Notes: generated from the sequence alone by a model not told the origin. Positions 55,527 to 64,000 are shown, counted from the first letter of the stretch. The stretch is 64,000 bases of DNA from Funiculus sociatus GB2-C1 (GCF_039962115.1 NZ_JAMPKJ010000016.1:1-64000); one strand, 5' to 3'. Translations and numbers: made by a program.

Positions 55527-55832
55527 TCATCGAGATTCTAGCTGATTTAGAGCCGTCATCACAGATTGATTTTCGCGCCCTCTTTCGATTAGAGAATATT
55601 CTACATGGGGAGGAACTTCTGCGTAAACTCGGCCTTGGACTAAGCCAAACTCTTCTAGTTCTCTTAGCCGCATCAACAGCGTTTTGGTGCTAATTCCAGA
55701 CACTTCTAGCAACTGGCGGCTACGGCGGACTGCAAACAACTCTCGCAGAATCACAATAGCCCATTTACTGCCGATCAGGTCAAGAGTGAACTGAATCGGA
55801 CTACCCTCTTTGCACTGGCTGATGTCCAACAT
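55527..55832 (-). CDS. HxlR-family winged-helix regulator
   Basis: 101 residues. The family N-terminus is SPIQFTLDLIGSKWAIVILREL, followed by the recognition part SRQLLEVSGISTKTLLMRLR, the wing VQGRVYAEVPPHVEYSLIERG, and the dimer helix. A conserved cysteine is near residue 7 (QCKEG), as in redox- or aldehyde-sensing members. It lies upstream of, and in the same direction as, the potassium channel, with about 100 bases between. Confidence 0.9.
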   Translation of the reverse strand: MLDISQCKEGSPIQFTLDLIGSKWAIVILRELFAVRRSRQLLEVSGISTKTLLMRLRELEEFGLVQGRVYAEVPPHVEYSLIERGRENQSVMTALNQLESR

Positions 55833-56109
55833 CTGAGGATCCTAATATATCTGTGTACTTGTTTTCGGCAATTCCAATAAGAGAGGGATGTTAGAGTTAG
55901 CCGTCCTACACTATTCTTGATTTTTCTTAATAAAGAGCTGAATAGCTTGATTAGGGTCGATTTTTACTTTTGGTAAGTATAACGTACTTCCAGTAACTGA
56001 GTGTTTATTCAAAGGAGGAGAAGTAAGATAGAGTTAAGAGTTTAGAGTTGGGAATTAAGAACTCTAAATACTCCATTTTTAACTTTTTTCAATTACCAAA
56101 GAGTTATAT

Positions 56110-56640
56110 ATGTTTTCCAAAATTTTAGTTGCAATGGATAATTCTGCCAGCAGCCAAACTATCTTTGAGTCAGCTTTGGTTTTAGCGAAAGCTACCGAGG
56201 CTGAACTCATGCTACTGCACGTTCTTTCCCAAGAAGAAGAGGGTACGCCAATAAGCCCATTACTCTCCAGCTTAGACTACTACACACCTGTAAACGACGA
56301 CATCATCCAGATTTACAAAAAGCAGTGGGAAACCTTTGAAAACCGAGGTTTAGATTTATTGCGATCGCGCACAGATGAAGCGGCTTCCGTGGGGGTAAAA
56401 ACTGAATTCACCCAAACCCCAGGTAGTCCTGGTCGCACTATTTGTGAACTGGCACAGAATTGGGATGCAGACCTCATTGTGATGGGACGGCGAGGACGCT
56501 CTGGCTTAAGTGAATTAATCCTGGGTAGCGTCAGTAACTACGTTACTCATCACGCTCACTGCTCAGTCCTGACGGTGCAAGGAAAAGCTAATTCCTGCAC
56601 AGAAGTTGCTCAGGAAAATCAAGAATTGTCAGTTTCTTGA
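56110..56640 (+). CDS. Universal stress protein
   Basis: 176 residues, one UspA domain. The start ILVAMDNSASSQTIFESALV, the LMLLHVLS strand, and the ATP-binding loop LIVMGRRGRSGLSELILGSV (G-x2-G-x9-G-S) are visible, followed by YVTHHAHCSVLTV. ATP-binding type. Single gene; general stress adaptation is expected. Confidence 0.93.
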   Translation: MFSKILVAMDNSASSQTIFESALVLAKATEAELMLLHVLSQEEEGTPISPLLSSLDYYTPVNDDIIQIYKKQWETFENRGLDLLRSRTDEAASVGVKTEFTQTPGSPGRTICELAQNWDADLIVMGRRGRSGLSELILGSVSNYVTHHAHCSVLTVQGKANSCTEVAQENQELSVS

Positions 56641-56695
56641 AAGTAGATAAACCTAGTTGCTTTTTCAGGCACACAACTATAAATGAATGTCAAGA

Positions 56696-56773
56696 AACGC
56701 CAAGGTAAGCGCTGTCGTATCGCCAAGAAAATATAATTTTGACTTTGCGTTGCTTGGCGCTTACCTTGGCGTT
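56696..56773. repeat. 17-bp perfect inverted repeat between convergent genes
   Basis: AACGCCAAGGTAAGCGC (56696-56712) and its exact reverse complement at 56757-56773 enclose 44 bases. Shorter CGCCAAG copies lie inside. It sits between the universal-stress and ComFB-like genes and may be a bidirectional terminator or a small mobile element. Confidence 0.55.
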
Positions 56774-56798
56774 ACAAAATTACCTCTTTTCAATAACA

Positions 56799-57152
56799 TT
56801 AGCCAAACCAGTGAGAAGGTAAATATCTTGAATCAACTTCTTCAGGAATCTGGTGACTAACCGTATCTGAATTTTGTTCAAGGATATGGTGAATACCTTG
56901 GTGAATCAAACATTCTATTTCTGAGTGTTGCTCCAAGCAACAGTTGACAAATTTTTGGTCTATTGCTGATTCACCCTCCTCAATGACTGCGTAGTTATTA
57001 GAGGTTCGGCTGAGAACATAGACAATTAATTTTTGACGCAATTCAGGAATAGAGAAAGCTTTTTGATAGGGATGATCGGTATAAGTCCCTAAAACTTTTT
57101 CAATTTCTTTAACTACCGCTGGTAAGGTTAGATTGGCAATGGTTTTACTCAT
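56799..57152 (-). CDS. ComFB-like protein
   Basis: 117 residues resembling the late-competence ComFB family: ANLTLPAVVKEIEKVLGTYT, FSIPELRQKLIVYVLSRTSN, then a helical end. Cyanobacterial members of this family have been reported as cyclic dinucleotide receptors; whether this one binds c-di-GMP or c-di-AMP cannot be judged here. GGAG precedes the start at about ten bases. Confidence 0.8.
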   Translation of the reverse strand: MSKTIANLTLPAVVKEIEKVLGTYTDHPYQKAFSIPELRQKLIVYVLSRTSNNYAVIEEGESAIDQKFVNCCLEQHSEIECLIHQGIHHILEQNSDTVSHQIPEEVDSRYLPSHWFG

Positions 57153-57520
57153 TCTCTAAACTCCTACAAATGAATAAACGGGTTTTGTTCTCAAGCAAAT
57201 TAAAACGGGTATTTTCCAGAACAAACATGCAAGATGTGTTCTGGCTAGATTACCTAGCAGAAGCTTAAGTGCGATCGCTTATCCTAGACAAACCGTAATT
57301 GCCTTTATTGATGTTGCGTCTAATGGATAGGCATCGACTCCCTTAACCTCCAGTTTTGACACAATCATCAAAAAGATCCCAAAACTTCACAAAAGTTATG
57401 TAAACTGTTACAAAGCATCAACTTCTTCTAGCGAAAAATTGTAAAGAAGCGAAGTTTTTTAGCTTAATTTAATGCTAATTCAAGCTAACACCTTGCAGAC
57501 TAGCGATATGCCCACCTGTA
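57153..57520. other. Intergenic region
   Basis: About 370 bases holding the promoter of the ComFB-like gene and the 3' flank of the cupin gene. AT-rich, one CGATCGC, no hairpin or coding frame of note. Confidence 0.45.
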
Positions 57521-57985
57521 TTAGATATTCACAGGTTCTTGGTCGAATCTCCGCATTAACTCAACAAGAGCTTTTTTATCTGGCGGCTGTCCATCTTTGA
57601 GAAGTTCCGCCAAACCCTCGAAGTATTTCTCGCGAGATCCCGCCGGACAAAACATAATCAGCAGCTTCGCAGCTTGCGTTCCCCGATTGGCAAAGGCGTG
57701 AGGCGTACCGCGAGGGACTAGCACAAACGCCCCCGCCTGACCTTGCACTGTCTGCTCCCCAACCAGAATTTCTACTTCGCCTTCTAAAACATAAAACATC
57801 TCCTCCATGTGCCGATGAAGATGTGGTTCGGGTGACGTTCCTCCAGGTGGTAGTGTCTGTTCAAACAGCCCCAAATGTCCGTCAGTATTTGTACCAACAG
57901 CTTTGAATGTCACTTGACTGTTGCCAATTGTGAGGTGACTACCTTCTCCGGCCCCTAGCACAACCTCTTTGATAGGTAAAGACAT
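57521..57985 (-). CDS. Cupin-domain protein
   Basis: About 154 residues, with start MSLPIKEVVL at 57985 supported by GAGGA seven bases upstream (an ATG at 58003 is also in frame). The metal motif HLHRHMEEMFYVLEGE and the second motif TPHAFANRG form the double-stranded beta-helix of a small mononuclear-metal cupin. A conserved tail (FCPAGSREKYFEGLAELLKD) resembles the quercetinase/oxalate-decarboxylase-like cupins. The substrate is not known. Confidence 0.88.
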   Translation of the reverse strand: MSLPIKEVVLGAGEGSHLTIGNSQVTFKAVGTNTDGHLGLFEQTLPPGGTSPEPHLHRHMEEMFYVLEGEVEILVGEQTVQGQAGAFVLVPRGTPHAFANRGTQAAKLLIMFCPAGSREKYFEGLAELLKDGQPPDKKALVELMRRFDQEPVNI

Positions 57986-58063
57986 CTGATTTTCCTCATC
58001 CATGAATCGTCGCTATCATCAGCATAATCGGGTAAAAAACTAAGATTTAATTTGCTTAAAATT

Positions 58064-58600
58064 CTACAATTTGCCTAGTTTAAAACCCTCAAATGTCGTT
58101 GTGAAACCTTCGCTTTCCGGCGACGCGCACATCAGCCCCACACTCACTGTTTCTATTTCAGTTAGGTACGCCATCCTGAGCATAGTGTACTGCTCGCCAT
58201 CAAGCGAATATTGCACCTCTACTGTTCCAGCTTTTCGCTTCAACCGCAGCCATATGGAGGCTGGGTTATGGGGCAAAGGTACTACAGACCAGTCGGAAAA
58301 ATCTCGCGTGACAACAGCACTAACGTACTGTAAGCCGTCCACAAATTCAACGCCACATTTTAACCAAGTGGTTTCATCCAAGCGAACCATTAGCCCGGCT
58401 TGGTCGTACAGGACTTGATACTGTCCGGTAACTTTGACTTGGGCGGTGAAATCTCCCGTGACTTGTTGGTAATAAAAGTTTCCATTGTCGCGGATAAAGC
58501 CGTAATGAGTCTTGCGCCAAAAATCTGTTTCGGCTCCTGAAGTAACGGTGACAATACCTTCTTGTTCATTCCATGATGGCGGTTCGTTGTACCATTTCAT
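58064..58600 (-). CDS. DUF1349 concanavalin-like protein
   Basis: 178 residues; the family signature KWYNEPPSWNEQEGIVTVTS followed by TDFWRKTHYGFIRDNGNFYY, ending in ESEGFTTTFEGFKLGKL. DUF1349 proteins have a jelly-roll (concanavalin-like) fold, and some bind carbohydrate. Monocistronic; no signal peptide. Upstream and on the opposite strand of the metallophosphoesterase. Confidence 0.88.
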   Translation of the reverse strand: MKWYNEPPSWNEQEGIVTVTSGAETDFWRKTHYGFIRDNGNFYYQQVTGDFTAQVKVTGQYQVLYDQAGLMVRLDETTWLKCGVEFVDGLQYVSAVVTRDFSDWSVVPLPHNPASIWLRLKRKAGTVEVQYSLDGEQYTMLRMAYLTEIETVSVGLMCASPESEGFTTTFEGFKLGKL

Positions 58601-58716
58601 AGTTTCAATCTTTGTTTTGTTTCATTTTGCCAGATGCTGAATATAGAGAGTAGGCGGGTAAAATTGGCTAGTCTTGGGAATAGGCAATTTTAAAAAGGAA
58701 TCTACGAGTATTAGTT

Positions 58717-60273
58717 ATGAAATTTGTGTCAGATCCGCCCATCGCCGTCAAAATCCGCAAGATGAAGGAAAGGGTGCGGTGGCGAGATTCAAGTATTGTT
58801 GAGCGGGGAATCGATCAAACCCGGATGGTTTTAGACGATGGTGCGGACTCTCCAGAGTTCTCATTTTTGGTCGTGGGTGATAGCGGTTCTGGATCTCATC
58901 GGGGTCATAACCCCCAACGACAGATCGCAGAATTGATGGCGGAACATTGCCCTGAGAGCCGTTTCGTATTGCATACGGGCGACGTAATTTATCTGGTTGG
59001 CTCAAGCGAATTTTACCCGAAAAACTTTATTGAGCCTTACCGAGATTTTCTGGTGGGCGGGGAGAAGCCAGAAAAGATTGCTTATGACCAGATGGTTTTT
59101 AATATGCCATTTTTGCCCGTGCCTGGGAACCACGATTACTACGATCTGCCTCTTGTCTATGGATTGATTGCACAGACGACACTACCCCTGCGCCAGCTAC
59201 TGAAGTCAAAATTGGATTTGGACGTTAGGTGGCACGGTTCGTATCAAGGTAATGCCTATGCACAGGCGTTCCTTGACTACTTGAAAGCGTTCAATAATCC
59301 GCAAGAGTTGCGCCGTCATTTGGATTGCCATTACACTGCCCAAACTGACACGGGGCGCTGTCTGCGTTATCAACCCGGAAGTTTTACCCGCTTACCTAAT
59401 CGTTATTACACGTTCCGTAGTGGCGGGATTGATTTCTTCGCCCTTGACTCGAATACTTTTAACGATCCTGCGCCGCTTCCAGCGACAAAAGAGGGGAACG
59501 AGTATCGCCGCCAGTTGGAAAAGCGGCGGGATGAGTTGGAACAAGAAAAACAGCAAATCCTCGATACCGTAGCTAATTTAAACCCTGAGCAACCGGACGA
59601 TGCCGAACAGCTTGATGACTTGCACGCCAAGTTGGAGCAAGTTGACGAGGTAAAAATAGACATTGACAAACAATTAGCATCCAACCAAACAACGGTTACT
59701 GACTCCGAACAATTGGATTGGCTTAAGCAAAGATTGATTGAATCTTGGAATACAGCCGAGGTGCGCGGACGTGTGATTTATTTCCACCATCCCCCCTATG
59801 TTACGGAGGCGACGAAGTGGTATCAAGCGCAAACTTTGGCGATTCGCCATCGAATCCGCTTGGTACTTGATGGGGTGTTTGATGCAGTGGGAAAGCAGGC
59901 GGAGGGTCGTCCGATTGTGGATCTGGTTTTGAATGGTCACGCTCACTGTTTGGAATATCTTCGCACGGGCGAGACGGGACACGCTGACTCTAACAGCAAT
60001 TGGATTGTCTGTGGTGGTAGCGGTTACAGTCTCCGCCGCCAGAGGATTGAGGGGCCGGAATTGATGGAGACTTTTGGGGAGACTCGCCAAGTTGCGCGAT
60101 CGCATCTTTTTGTCGGTCGCAATGGTCAAGGTTCGCAAAAGCGACGACCATACTCATTTTTGCGGATCGATGTCCTAGACGGTTGCCCACCTAAGTTTGT
60201 CGTCCGACCGTTTATCGCTGAGCGATTTAAGCGACAGTGGAACAATAGCGGCTTGGAACCTTTTGCGATTTGA
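58717..60273 (+). CDS. Calcineurin-like metallophosphoesterase
   Basis: 518 residues. Metal-binding blocks are in order: FLVVGDSGSGSHRGHN, FVLHTGDVIYLVGS, VPGNHDYYDLPLVYG, YFHHPPYVTEATK and LVLNGHAHCLEYLRTG. An insertion of about 60 residues near 265-325 is a charged coiled coil (EYRRQLEKRRDELEQEKQQI). There is no signal peptide. The closest relatives are likely purple-acid-phosphatase-like or Ser/Thr-phosphatase-like enzymes of bacteria with unknown substrate. Confidence 0.9.
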   Translation: MKFVSDPPIAVKIRKMKERVRWRDSSIVERGIDQTRMVLDDGADSPEFSFLVVGDSGSGSHRGHNPQRQIAELMAEHCPESRFVLHTGDVIYLVGSSEFYPKNFIEPYRDFLVGGEKPEKIAYDQMVFNMPFLPVPGNHDYYDLPLVYGLIAQTTLPLRQLLKSKLDLDVRWHGSYQGNAYAQAFLDYLKAFNNPQELRRHLDCHYTAQTDTGRCLRYQPGSFTRLPNRYYTFRSGGIDFFALDSNTFNDPAPLPATKEGNEYRRQLEKRRDELEQEKQQILDTVANLNPEQPDDAEQLDDLHAKLEQVDEVKIDIDKQLASNQTTVTDSEQLDWLKQRLIESWNTAEVRGRVIYFHHPPYVTEATKWYQAQTLAIRHRIRLVLDGVFDAVGKQAEGRPIVDLVLNGHAHCLEYLRTGETGHADSNSNWIVCGGSGYSLRRQRIEGPELMETFGETRQVARSHLFVGRNGQGSQKRRPYSFLRIDVLDGCPPKFVVRPFIAERFKRQWNNSGLEPFAI

Positions 60274-60297
60274 AGTTTTGAAGCCAGTAGTACGGGT

Positions 60298-60331
60298 AAA
60301 AGGCAAAAAGGAGTTTTTGCCTTTTGCTTTT
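60298..60331 (+). terminator. Strong rho-independent terminator
   Basis: AAAAGGCAAAAA (60298-60309), GGAG loop, TTTTTGCCTTTT (60314-60325) and GCTTTTT after. Placed 25 bases after the metallophosphoesterase stop, and usable for both convergent genes. Confidence 0.8.
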
Positions 60332-60347
60332 TCAGCCGATGGAAAAA

Positions 60348-61232
60348 CTATTCGCGAGGTTTTAGCTGGCAATGATTGCAAAAGACATACCAGCTTTCAC
60401 GCTCTTTAAACATCACGCCATCAAGTTTGATAAAGAAATGATCATTCTCTTTTAGCCAAACTAAAACTGGTAGCTCCTTACCTACTTTTAGCCATACCTT
60501 TTCCTCGTCTGATAAGGCCACTACTTTTTCGGGTTTCAGCTTTAGAAAAGCCCCCGGCTCATTGACGATCAATAAAGTGGATTTGTCGCCCTTTTCCTCT
60601 GACTTGTTTTCTTCTGGCTTCTTATCAGCTTTTGTAGCGTCAATTTCCGGATTTTCTGATATTAAAAGTTTCAACAAAGCTGCGGCACCTATCTGAGCAG
60701 AAACGGCTCGGCTATCCCATTTCCCATCTGCGGTGTACTTCCCTTTTTTGTAGTGATTAGTTGTTGACCATAGGTAAGGGGTGAGAACTTCTGGATGATA
60801 CAATCTATAGCCAAAACCGTTGTATGATTCTAATCTCCAAAGTTGTGCTGCCAGACTCCAATCTTTGGCTTGGTCGAATTCCTTGAATTTTAGAGCATCA
60901 ATAGCGCTTTCTTCCCAACTGTATCCAACATTCCATCCTAATTTAGGCGGATTAATCGGTCTACCAGGGGGGACTTTCACGGTGCGCTTTTGGAGAGAGT
61001 CACCGTTATGCAAATGTCCCTTAAAATTGAGGGAACATTCCATATTGTGGATGACTGCAACAAAATACCACGGCACTCCAATTTGTTGCTGCACAGCTTC
61101 ATAGCGATCGCGTGTAGCCCGGATTTTTTCCGCTACCTCTTTAACACTCTTCAAAAACTCCGGTTTTATTTCACAGCTATCCCAAAGTTTCTGATACTCA
61201 TCTTTTAAATCGCTAAGGCGAGTAGATGGCAT
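60348..61232 (-). CDS. Lysozyme-like protein with C-terminal SH3-like part
   Basis: 294 residues. The N-terminal 200 residues are helix-rich, with VPWYFVAVIHNMECSLNFKG carrying a plausible catalytic glutamate and the conserved SLAAQLWRLESYNGFGYRLY followed by WSTTNHYKKGKY. The pattern is that of phage-type or bacterial lysozyme/endolysin-like proteins. A charged linker (KADKKPEENKSEEKGDK) leads to a strand-rich C-terminal domain of 70 residues (KPEKVVALSDEEKVWLKVGK). GGAGG precedes ATG 61232 at ten bases. No signal peptide. Function in cell-wall turnover is inferred. Confidence 0.65.
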   Translation of the reverse strand: MPSTRLSDLKDEYQKLWDSCEIKPEFLKSVKEVAEKIRATRDRYEAVQQQIGVPWYFVAVIHNMECSLNFKGHLHNGDSLQKRTVKVPPGRPINPPKLGWNVGYSWEESAIDALKFKEFDQAKDWSLAAQLWRLESYNGFGYRLYHPEVLTPYLWSTTNHYKKGKYTADGKWDSRAVSAQIGAAALLKLLISENPEIDATKADKKPEENKSEEKGDKSTLLIVNEPGAFLKLKPEKVVALSDEEKVWLKVGKELPVLVWLKENDHFFIKLDGVMFKERESWYVFCNHCQLKPRE

Positions 61233-61402
61233 TTCTGTTGAACCTCCAAGAAATTAGTAGATGCACTTCCCCAAATTTTAGGTTAATTACCGGGCAGTCA
61301 ATTTAACTTAATGCTCAATCTGGTGAGCATTGCATCCTCCTTTAATAGGAATAAATTGGCGTTTTAGCTTAAATTAGTCACCTTTCTATGCTAAAAAACC
61401 AC

Positions 61403-62377
61403 CTAGAGCCCTGCTATTATGGGGGCAAAATTGGGAGGAACTAACTGACGCAGATGGAGTTCATCAACCACGGTGTCAAAAGAGTAGCCTTGCTTCATGC
61501 GTGAACTAATTTCTTGAACTTCAGCCCAGGTTAAACCGCTTTCTACATAGGCTTTCGCTATCGCAATGAGCAAGTCTAGATGGTCGTTTCCCTCAGCTTT
61601 TGTCATCATATTGTGGGGAACATCCAGAACTCGGTCAAAGGAGTGATACCAAGTAAAGGGTTGATACTTGAGTGCGGCTTCAAATAAAGCTTCATGCTCC
61701 TCTTTACCGACAGCGCGATCGCTTTCACTCGATATAATAAACATCGGCGCAGCCAAACTTTCTTCAGCACGTGCCAGAATGTCTTGTCCCATGTCTAAAA
61801 AAACGCGCAAACATGGCATCAGAAAGCCAGGATAGCCAAAACTGGCTAATCCTGGTTCAGTTCGCCACTTAAAGTAGATATTAAAGATTTCCACAAATAA
61901 ATCTACCACTTTATTGCTGCCGCTCAAATAAGGCGCAAATAGCAAAGCCCGATTAATTTGTGCATTACGTTCTAGTGCTAGCCAAGCCGCCAATGTGCTG
62001 CCCCCAGATAGTCCCCCCACAATCACTTTCGTCCCCAAAGGTTGTACAATGTCTAGCCAGCGAAGACCAAACTCTTGATAAACTTGTTGATTTTCTGGCA
62101 GCGGAGGGGGGTTGTCTGCATCCCATTCCCCGGCAATACCATGCCCTGGCAACAAAGGAATTAAAACGTTGTAGCCAGCTTTAAAAAAAGCTTCTCCTAT
62201 AGGTACAAACTGCTCTGGGGAGGCAGTAAACCCATGAAAGAAGAGACATACCTTCTCGGTAGGTTTTTGGTGAAGAAGAAACCGAGAGCGACAGCCTTCA
62301 TCCATTAGGGGCAGTGCATCTTCATGCGCTTTTGTTTCTCGAATGATTGCTGATGTTAGGCTGAAATAGTTGGGCAT
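61403..62377 (-). CDS. Alpha/beta hydrolase (serine esterase/lipase-like)
   Basis: 324 residues. VCLFFHGFTASPEQFVPIGE is the oxyanion region, LLPGHGIAGEWD the following strand, VGGLSGGSTLAAWLALE the nucleophile elbow, SSESDRAVGKEEHEAL the acid, and LDVPHNMMT the likely histidine. Cytoplasmic, no signal. Substrate unknown; esterase or thioesterase-like activity is likely. Confidence 0.85.
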   Translation of the reverse strand: MPNYFSLTSAIIRETKAHEDALPLMDEGCRSRFLLHQKPTEKVCLFFHGFTASPEQFVPIGEAFFKAGYNVLIPLLPGHGIAGEWDADNPPPLPENQQVYQEFGLRWLDIVQPLGTKVIVGGLSGGSTLAAWLALERNAQINRALLFAPYLSGSNKVVDLFVEIFNIYFKWRTEPGLASFGYPGFLMPCLRVFLDMGQDILARAEESLAAPMFIISSESDRAVGKEEHEALFEAALKYQPFTWYHSFDRVLDVPHNMMTKAEGNDHLDLLIAIAKAYVESGLTWAEVQEISSRMKQGYSFDTVVDELHLRQLVPPNFAPIIAGL

Positions 62378-62471
62378 ATAGAGGTTGTTTCCCGCTACGA
62401 GATAACTAAGCTGTTACACATCTTTATTGTCATATTACTTAATCCTGTTTTTGCGAATATACTTCTTGTGG

Positions 62472-62519
62472 GGCAGACTAGAAGCCTGCAATTAGTGTAT
62501 GGCAGGCTTTTAGTCTGCC
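62472..62519. repeat. 18-bp inverted repeat upstream of abrB-like gene
   Basis: GGCAGACTAGAAGCCTGC (62472-62489) pairs with GCAGGCTTTTAGTCTGCC (62502-62519) with one mismatch. Dispersed-repeat form; it lies about 140 bases after the end of the hydrolase gene's promoter side. Confidence 0.6.
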
Positions 62520-62767
62520 GTAAGTATCTTCCCTGGGAACTACAAATTTGATGGGGAAAGCTTCACCCTTCCCCGATGTAGCAGGTGGCGTTGCATTCAA
62601 AGACAAAAATTAGAGTTGATCCTGATTAATTGCCGCCCGAATACTTAGTCATCGCCAGAGGGGTAATCATGCGATCGCGTTTTTACCATAAGAATAAATT
62701 TACTTGTTTATAGAAGTTTTTTGTGCAAGATGTTATTGTAATTAACAAGGAAACCATTAGAGCTAAT

Positions 62768-63163
62768 ATGGACAAAAAGAAAAAACCAGAGCCTTTAACA
62801 GGAGAGGCGCTGATCAAAAAAGTCAAAGAAATAGGCTCTTTGAGCAAAGAAGAAAAGGCTAGAGCCTGCGGATACTACACTGTCACAAAAGGTGGTGTGG
62901 AGCGCGTGAACATGATGAAATTCCTAAACGCTCTCATAGATGCTGAGGGAATTGAATTAGATGGTAAACAAGAAGGTACAGGACGCGGCGGACGTAGCGC
63001 CAGCTACCGGATATCGGTGCAGTCCAACGGCAATTTGCTAATAGGCTCGGCTTATACTAAGCAAATGGGACTTCAAGCCGGGGATGAGTTTGAAATCTCT
63101 CTAGGACGCAAGCATATCAAGCTGCAACAAGTTGATGCAGAAGAACTGCCAACGTCTGCTTAA
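62768..63163 (+). CDS. Cyanobacterial AbrB-type regulator (cyAbrB)
   Basis: About 131 residues. ATG 62768 (MDKKKKPEPLTGEALIKKVK) is chosen; an earlier in-frame GTG at 62723 would add 15 residues that the family lacks. The conserved part LSKEEKARACGYYTVTKGGV is followed by ERVNMMKFLNALIDAEGIEL, GRGGRSASYRISVQSNGNLL and GLQAGDEFEISLGRKHI. Members bind DNA at the C-terminal AbrB fold and influence carbon/nitrogen balance in cyanobacteria. Confidence 0.95.
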   Translation: MDKKKKPEPLTGEALIKKVKEIGSLSKEEKARACGYYTVTKGGVERVNMMKFLNALIDAEGIELDGKQEGTGRGGRSASYRISVQSNGNLLIGSAYTKQMGLQAGDEFEISLGRKHIKLQQVDAEELPTSA

Positions 63164-63267
63164 ACATGTGGCTTTGTCCGCAATAGCAGGCTAGAAGGAT
63201 TCTTCAGGCTTGGTAGCGCGATCGCTCCAACCACAACCAAGGTAGAAATCTAGAGAGCCATCCACTT

Positions 63268-63308
63268 CCAAGAAGCCTTGAGCAACTACAAAGCTTAAGG
63301 CTTCTTGG
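63268..63308 (+). terminator. 12-bp stem-loop after the abrB-like gene
   Basis: CCAAGAAGCCTT (63268-63279) pairs perfectly with AAGGCTTCTTGG (63297-63308) across a 17-base loop. It lies 105 bases after the AbrB stop, without a clean T-run. A terminator is likely, but a repeat is possible. Confidence 0.5.
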
Positions 63309-63423
63309 TTGATATTAAGATATTTTGATTGGGGTATTTTAACTGCTCGAAGGCCCAGTTGGGTTATCCTGGGTTGAGACAGGAGGACTGCTGAGGAGTA
63401 AGAAAGCAGAAATCCAAAATCGA

Positions 63424-64000
63424 ATGACTATTTATGATAATGAATGGCTCAATCCATCGGCAGATTTAATCTTGTCGAGGGATGAAATTCATGTTTGGCG
63501 GGCTGACCTTGACCCACCGACATCGCATCTTCAATTGTTGGCAAAAACCCTCTCGGCCGACGAACGAAATCGGGCTGAGCGGTTTTATTTTGAGCAACAT
63601 CGAAATCGTTTCATTGCTGGTCGCGGTATTCTCAGAACCATTTTGGCTCGCTATTTGGGTATCGATCCGTCTGAGGTGCAATTTGGGTATGAACCGCGTG
63701 GTAAACCAATTTTGGCTGAAACATCCGGTGACAGTAGGCTCTGTTTTAACTTGTCTCACTCTCAGGGACTCGCTTTGTATGCTGTTGGACGCGATCGCTC
63801 TCTTGGCATTGACTTGGAATATATCCGTCCTATCTCCGATGCCGAACAACTCGCCAAACGCTTTTTTTCCGCTCAAGAATATGCTGTAATTCGTGCGCTT
63901 CCTCCCTCGCAGAAGCAGGAAACATTCTTTCGTTACTGGACTTGCAAGGAAGCTTATCTAAAAGCAACTGGAGACGGACTGGCTCAGTTAGACCAAATTG
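63424..64000 (+). CDS. Sfp/HetI-type phosphopantetheinyl transferase, 3' cut
   Basis: Runs off the window (192 codons seen). The N-terminal half contains WRADLDPPTSHLQLLAKTLS followed by ADERNRAERFYFEQHRNRF and AGRGILRTILARYLG. Then come EPRGKPILA and NLSHSQGLALYAVGRDRSLG (phosphate/Mg site), GIDLEYIRPISD, and finally RYWTCKEAYLKATGDGLAQL, the WxxKEA/K signature. It is better matched to Sfp/HetI than the transferase at 16096 and may be the housekeeping enzyme that modifies carrier proteins of the polyketide locus. Frames on either strand inside 63466-63889 are shadows of it. Confidence 0.9.
   Translation, partial: MTIYDNEWLNPSADLILSRDEIHVWRADLDPPTSHLQLLAKTLSADERNRAERFYFEQHRNRFIAGRGILRTILARYLGIDPSEVQFGYEPRGKPILAETSGDSRLCFNLSHSQGLALYAVGRDRSLGIDLEYIRPISDAEQLAKRFFSAQEYAVIRALPPSQKQETFFRYWTCKEAYLKATGDGLAQLDQI

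Noticed and set aside
63466-63889. Two frames (both strands) near the window end
   Set aside because: Shadows of the phosphopantetheinyl transferase starting at 63424, whose motifs are clear.
1-64000. tRNA, rRNA, riboswitch and CRISPR signals
   Set aside because: No stretch with the expected conserved bases was recognised by reading; a covariance search could still find a short one.

Overview
The window looks like chromosomal DNA of a filamentous, Oscillatoria/Microcoleus-like cyanobacterium. The evidence is the very frequent HIP1 octamer GCGATCGC, heptanucleotide tandem repeats of the CCCCAGT type, several dispersed palindromic repeats of cyanobacterial style, a cyanobacterial AbrB regulator, an inverse autotransporter and several small cyanobacteria-specific proteins. 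No rRNA, tRNA or CRISPR array was seen.

Region 1 (1-3.7 kb) holds a GAF-like remnant, a membrane cytochrome b-like protein, an MSMEG_0570-type small protein, an IS1-like transposase remnant and a secreted alpha/beta hydrolase. Region 2 (3.7-30.7 kb) is the centre of interest. It is a lipid/polyketide locus built around three PUFA-synthase/Hgl-like megasynthase genes on the minus strand. Their domains are two nitronate-monooxygenase-like barrels-KS-AT-ACP-ACP, then KR-DH, then KS-AT. They are followed in the same direction by a phosphopantetheinyl transferase, a free ACP, a phosphodiesterase-like hydrolase, an alpha/beta hydrolase and a propeller-like protein. A convergent plus-strand operon carries a basic repeat protein, a sulfotransferase, a second propeller-like protein and a TauD-like dioxygenase. 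A second sulfotransferase is coupled to an inverse autotransporter with a beta-helix passenger. A sulfatase-like gene lies upstream of the megasynthases. My inference is that the locus makes a reduced or partly unsaturated long acyl chain that is modified by hydroxylation and sulfation. Neither the product nor the role of the two propeller proteins can be named from sequence.

Region 3 (31-43 kb) carries PPK2 polyphosphate kinase, small stress or membrane proteins, an M48 lipoprotein peptidase, a coupled pair of SLH/WG-repeat and glycosidase/WG-repeat genes, purT, and a histidine kinase/OmpR regulator pair. Region 4 (43-57 kb) has a 1.3 kb stretch without genes, a DM13 protein, a single-domain response regulator, a hexapeptide acetyltransferase, a large GH63/MGH1-like glucosidase, a tripartite export operon (HlyD/FtsX-MacB permease/TolC) with no ATPase gene beside it, a KirBac potassium channel, an HxlR regulator, a universal stress protein and a ComFB-like protein. 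Region 5 (57-64 kb) has a cupin, a DUF1349 protein, a metallophosphoesterase, a lysozyme-like protein, an alpha/beta hydrolase, cyAbrB and, cut by the window end, a second Sfp/HetI-type phosphopantetheinyl transferase.

A theme across the window is that repeat DNA has entered coding sequence. CCCCAGT heptamers and GC-rich palindromes are translated in frame as interdomain linkers of all three megasynthase proteins, and as termini or linkers of neighbouring proteins.
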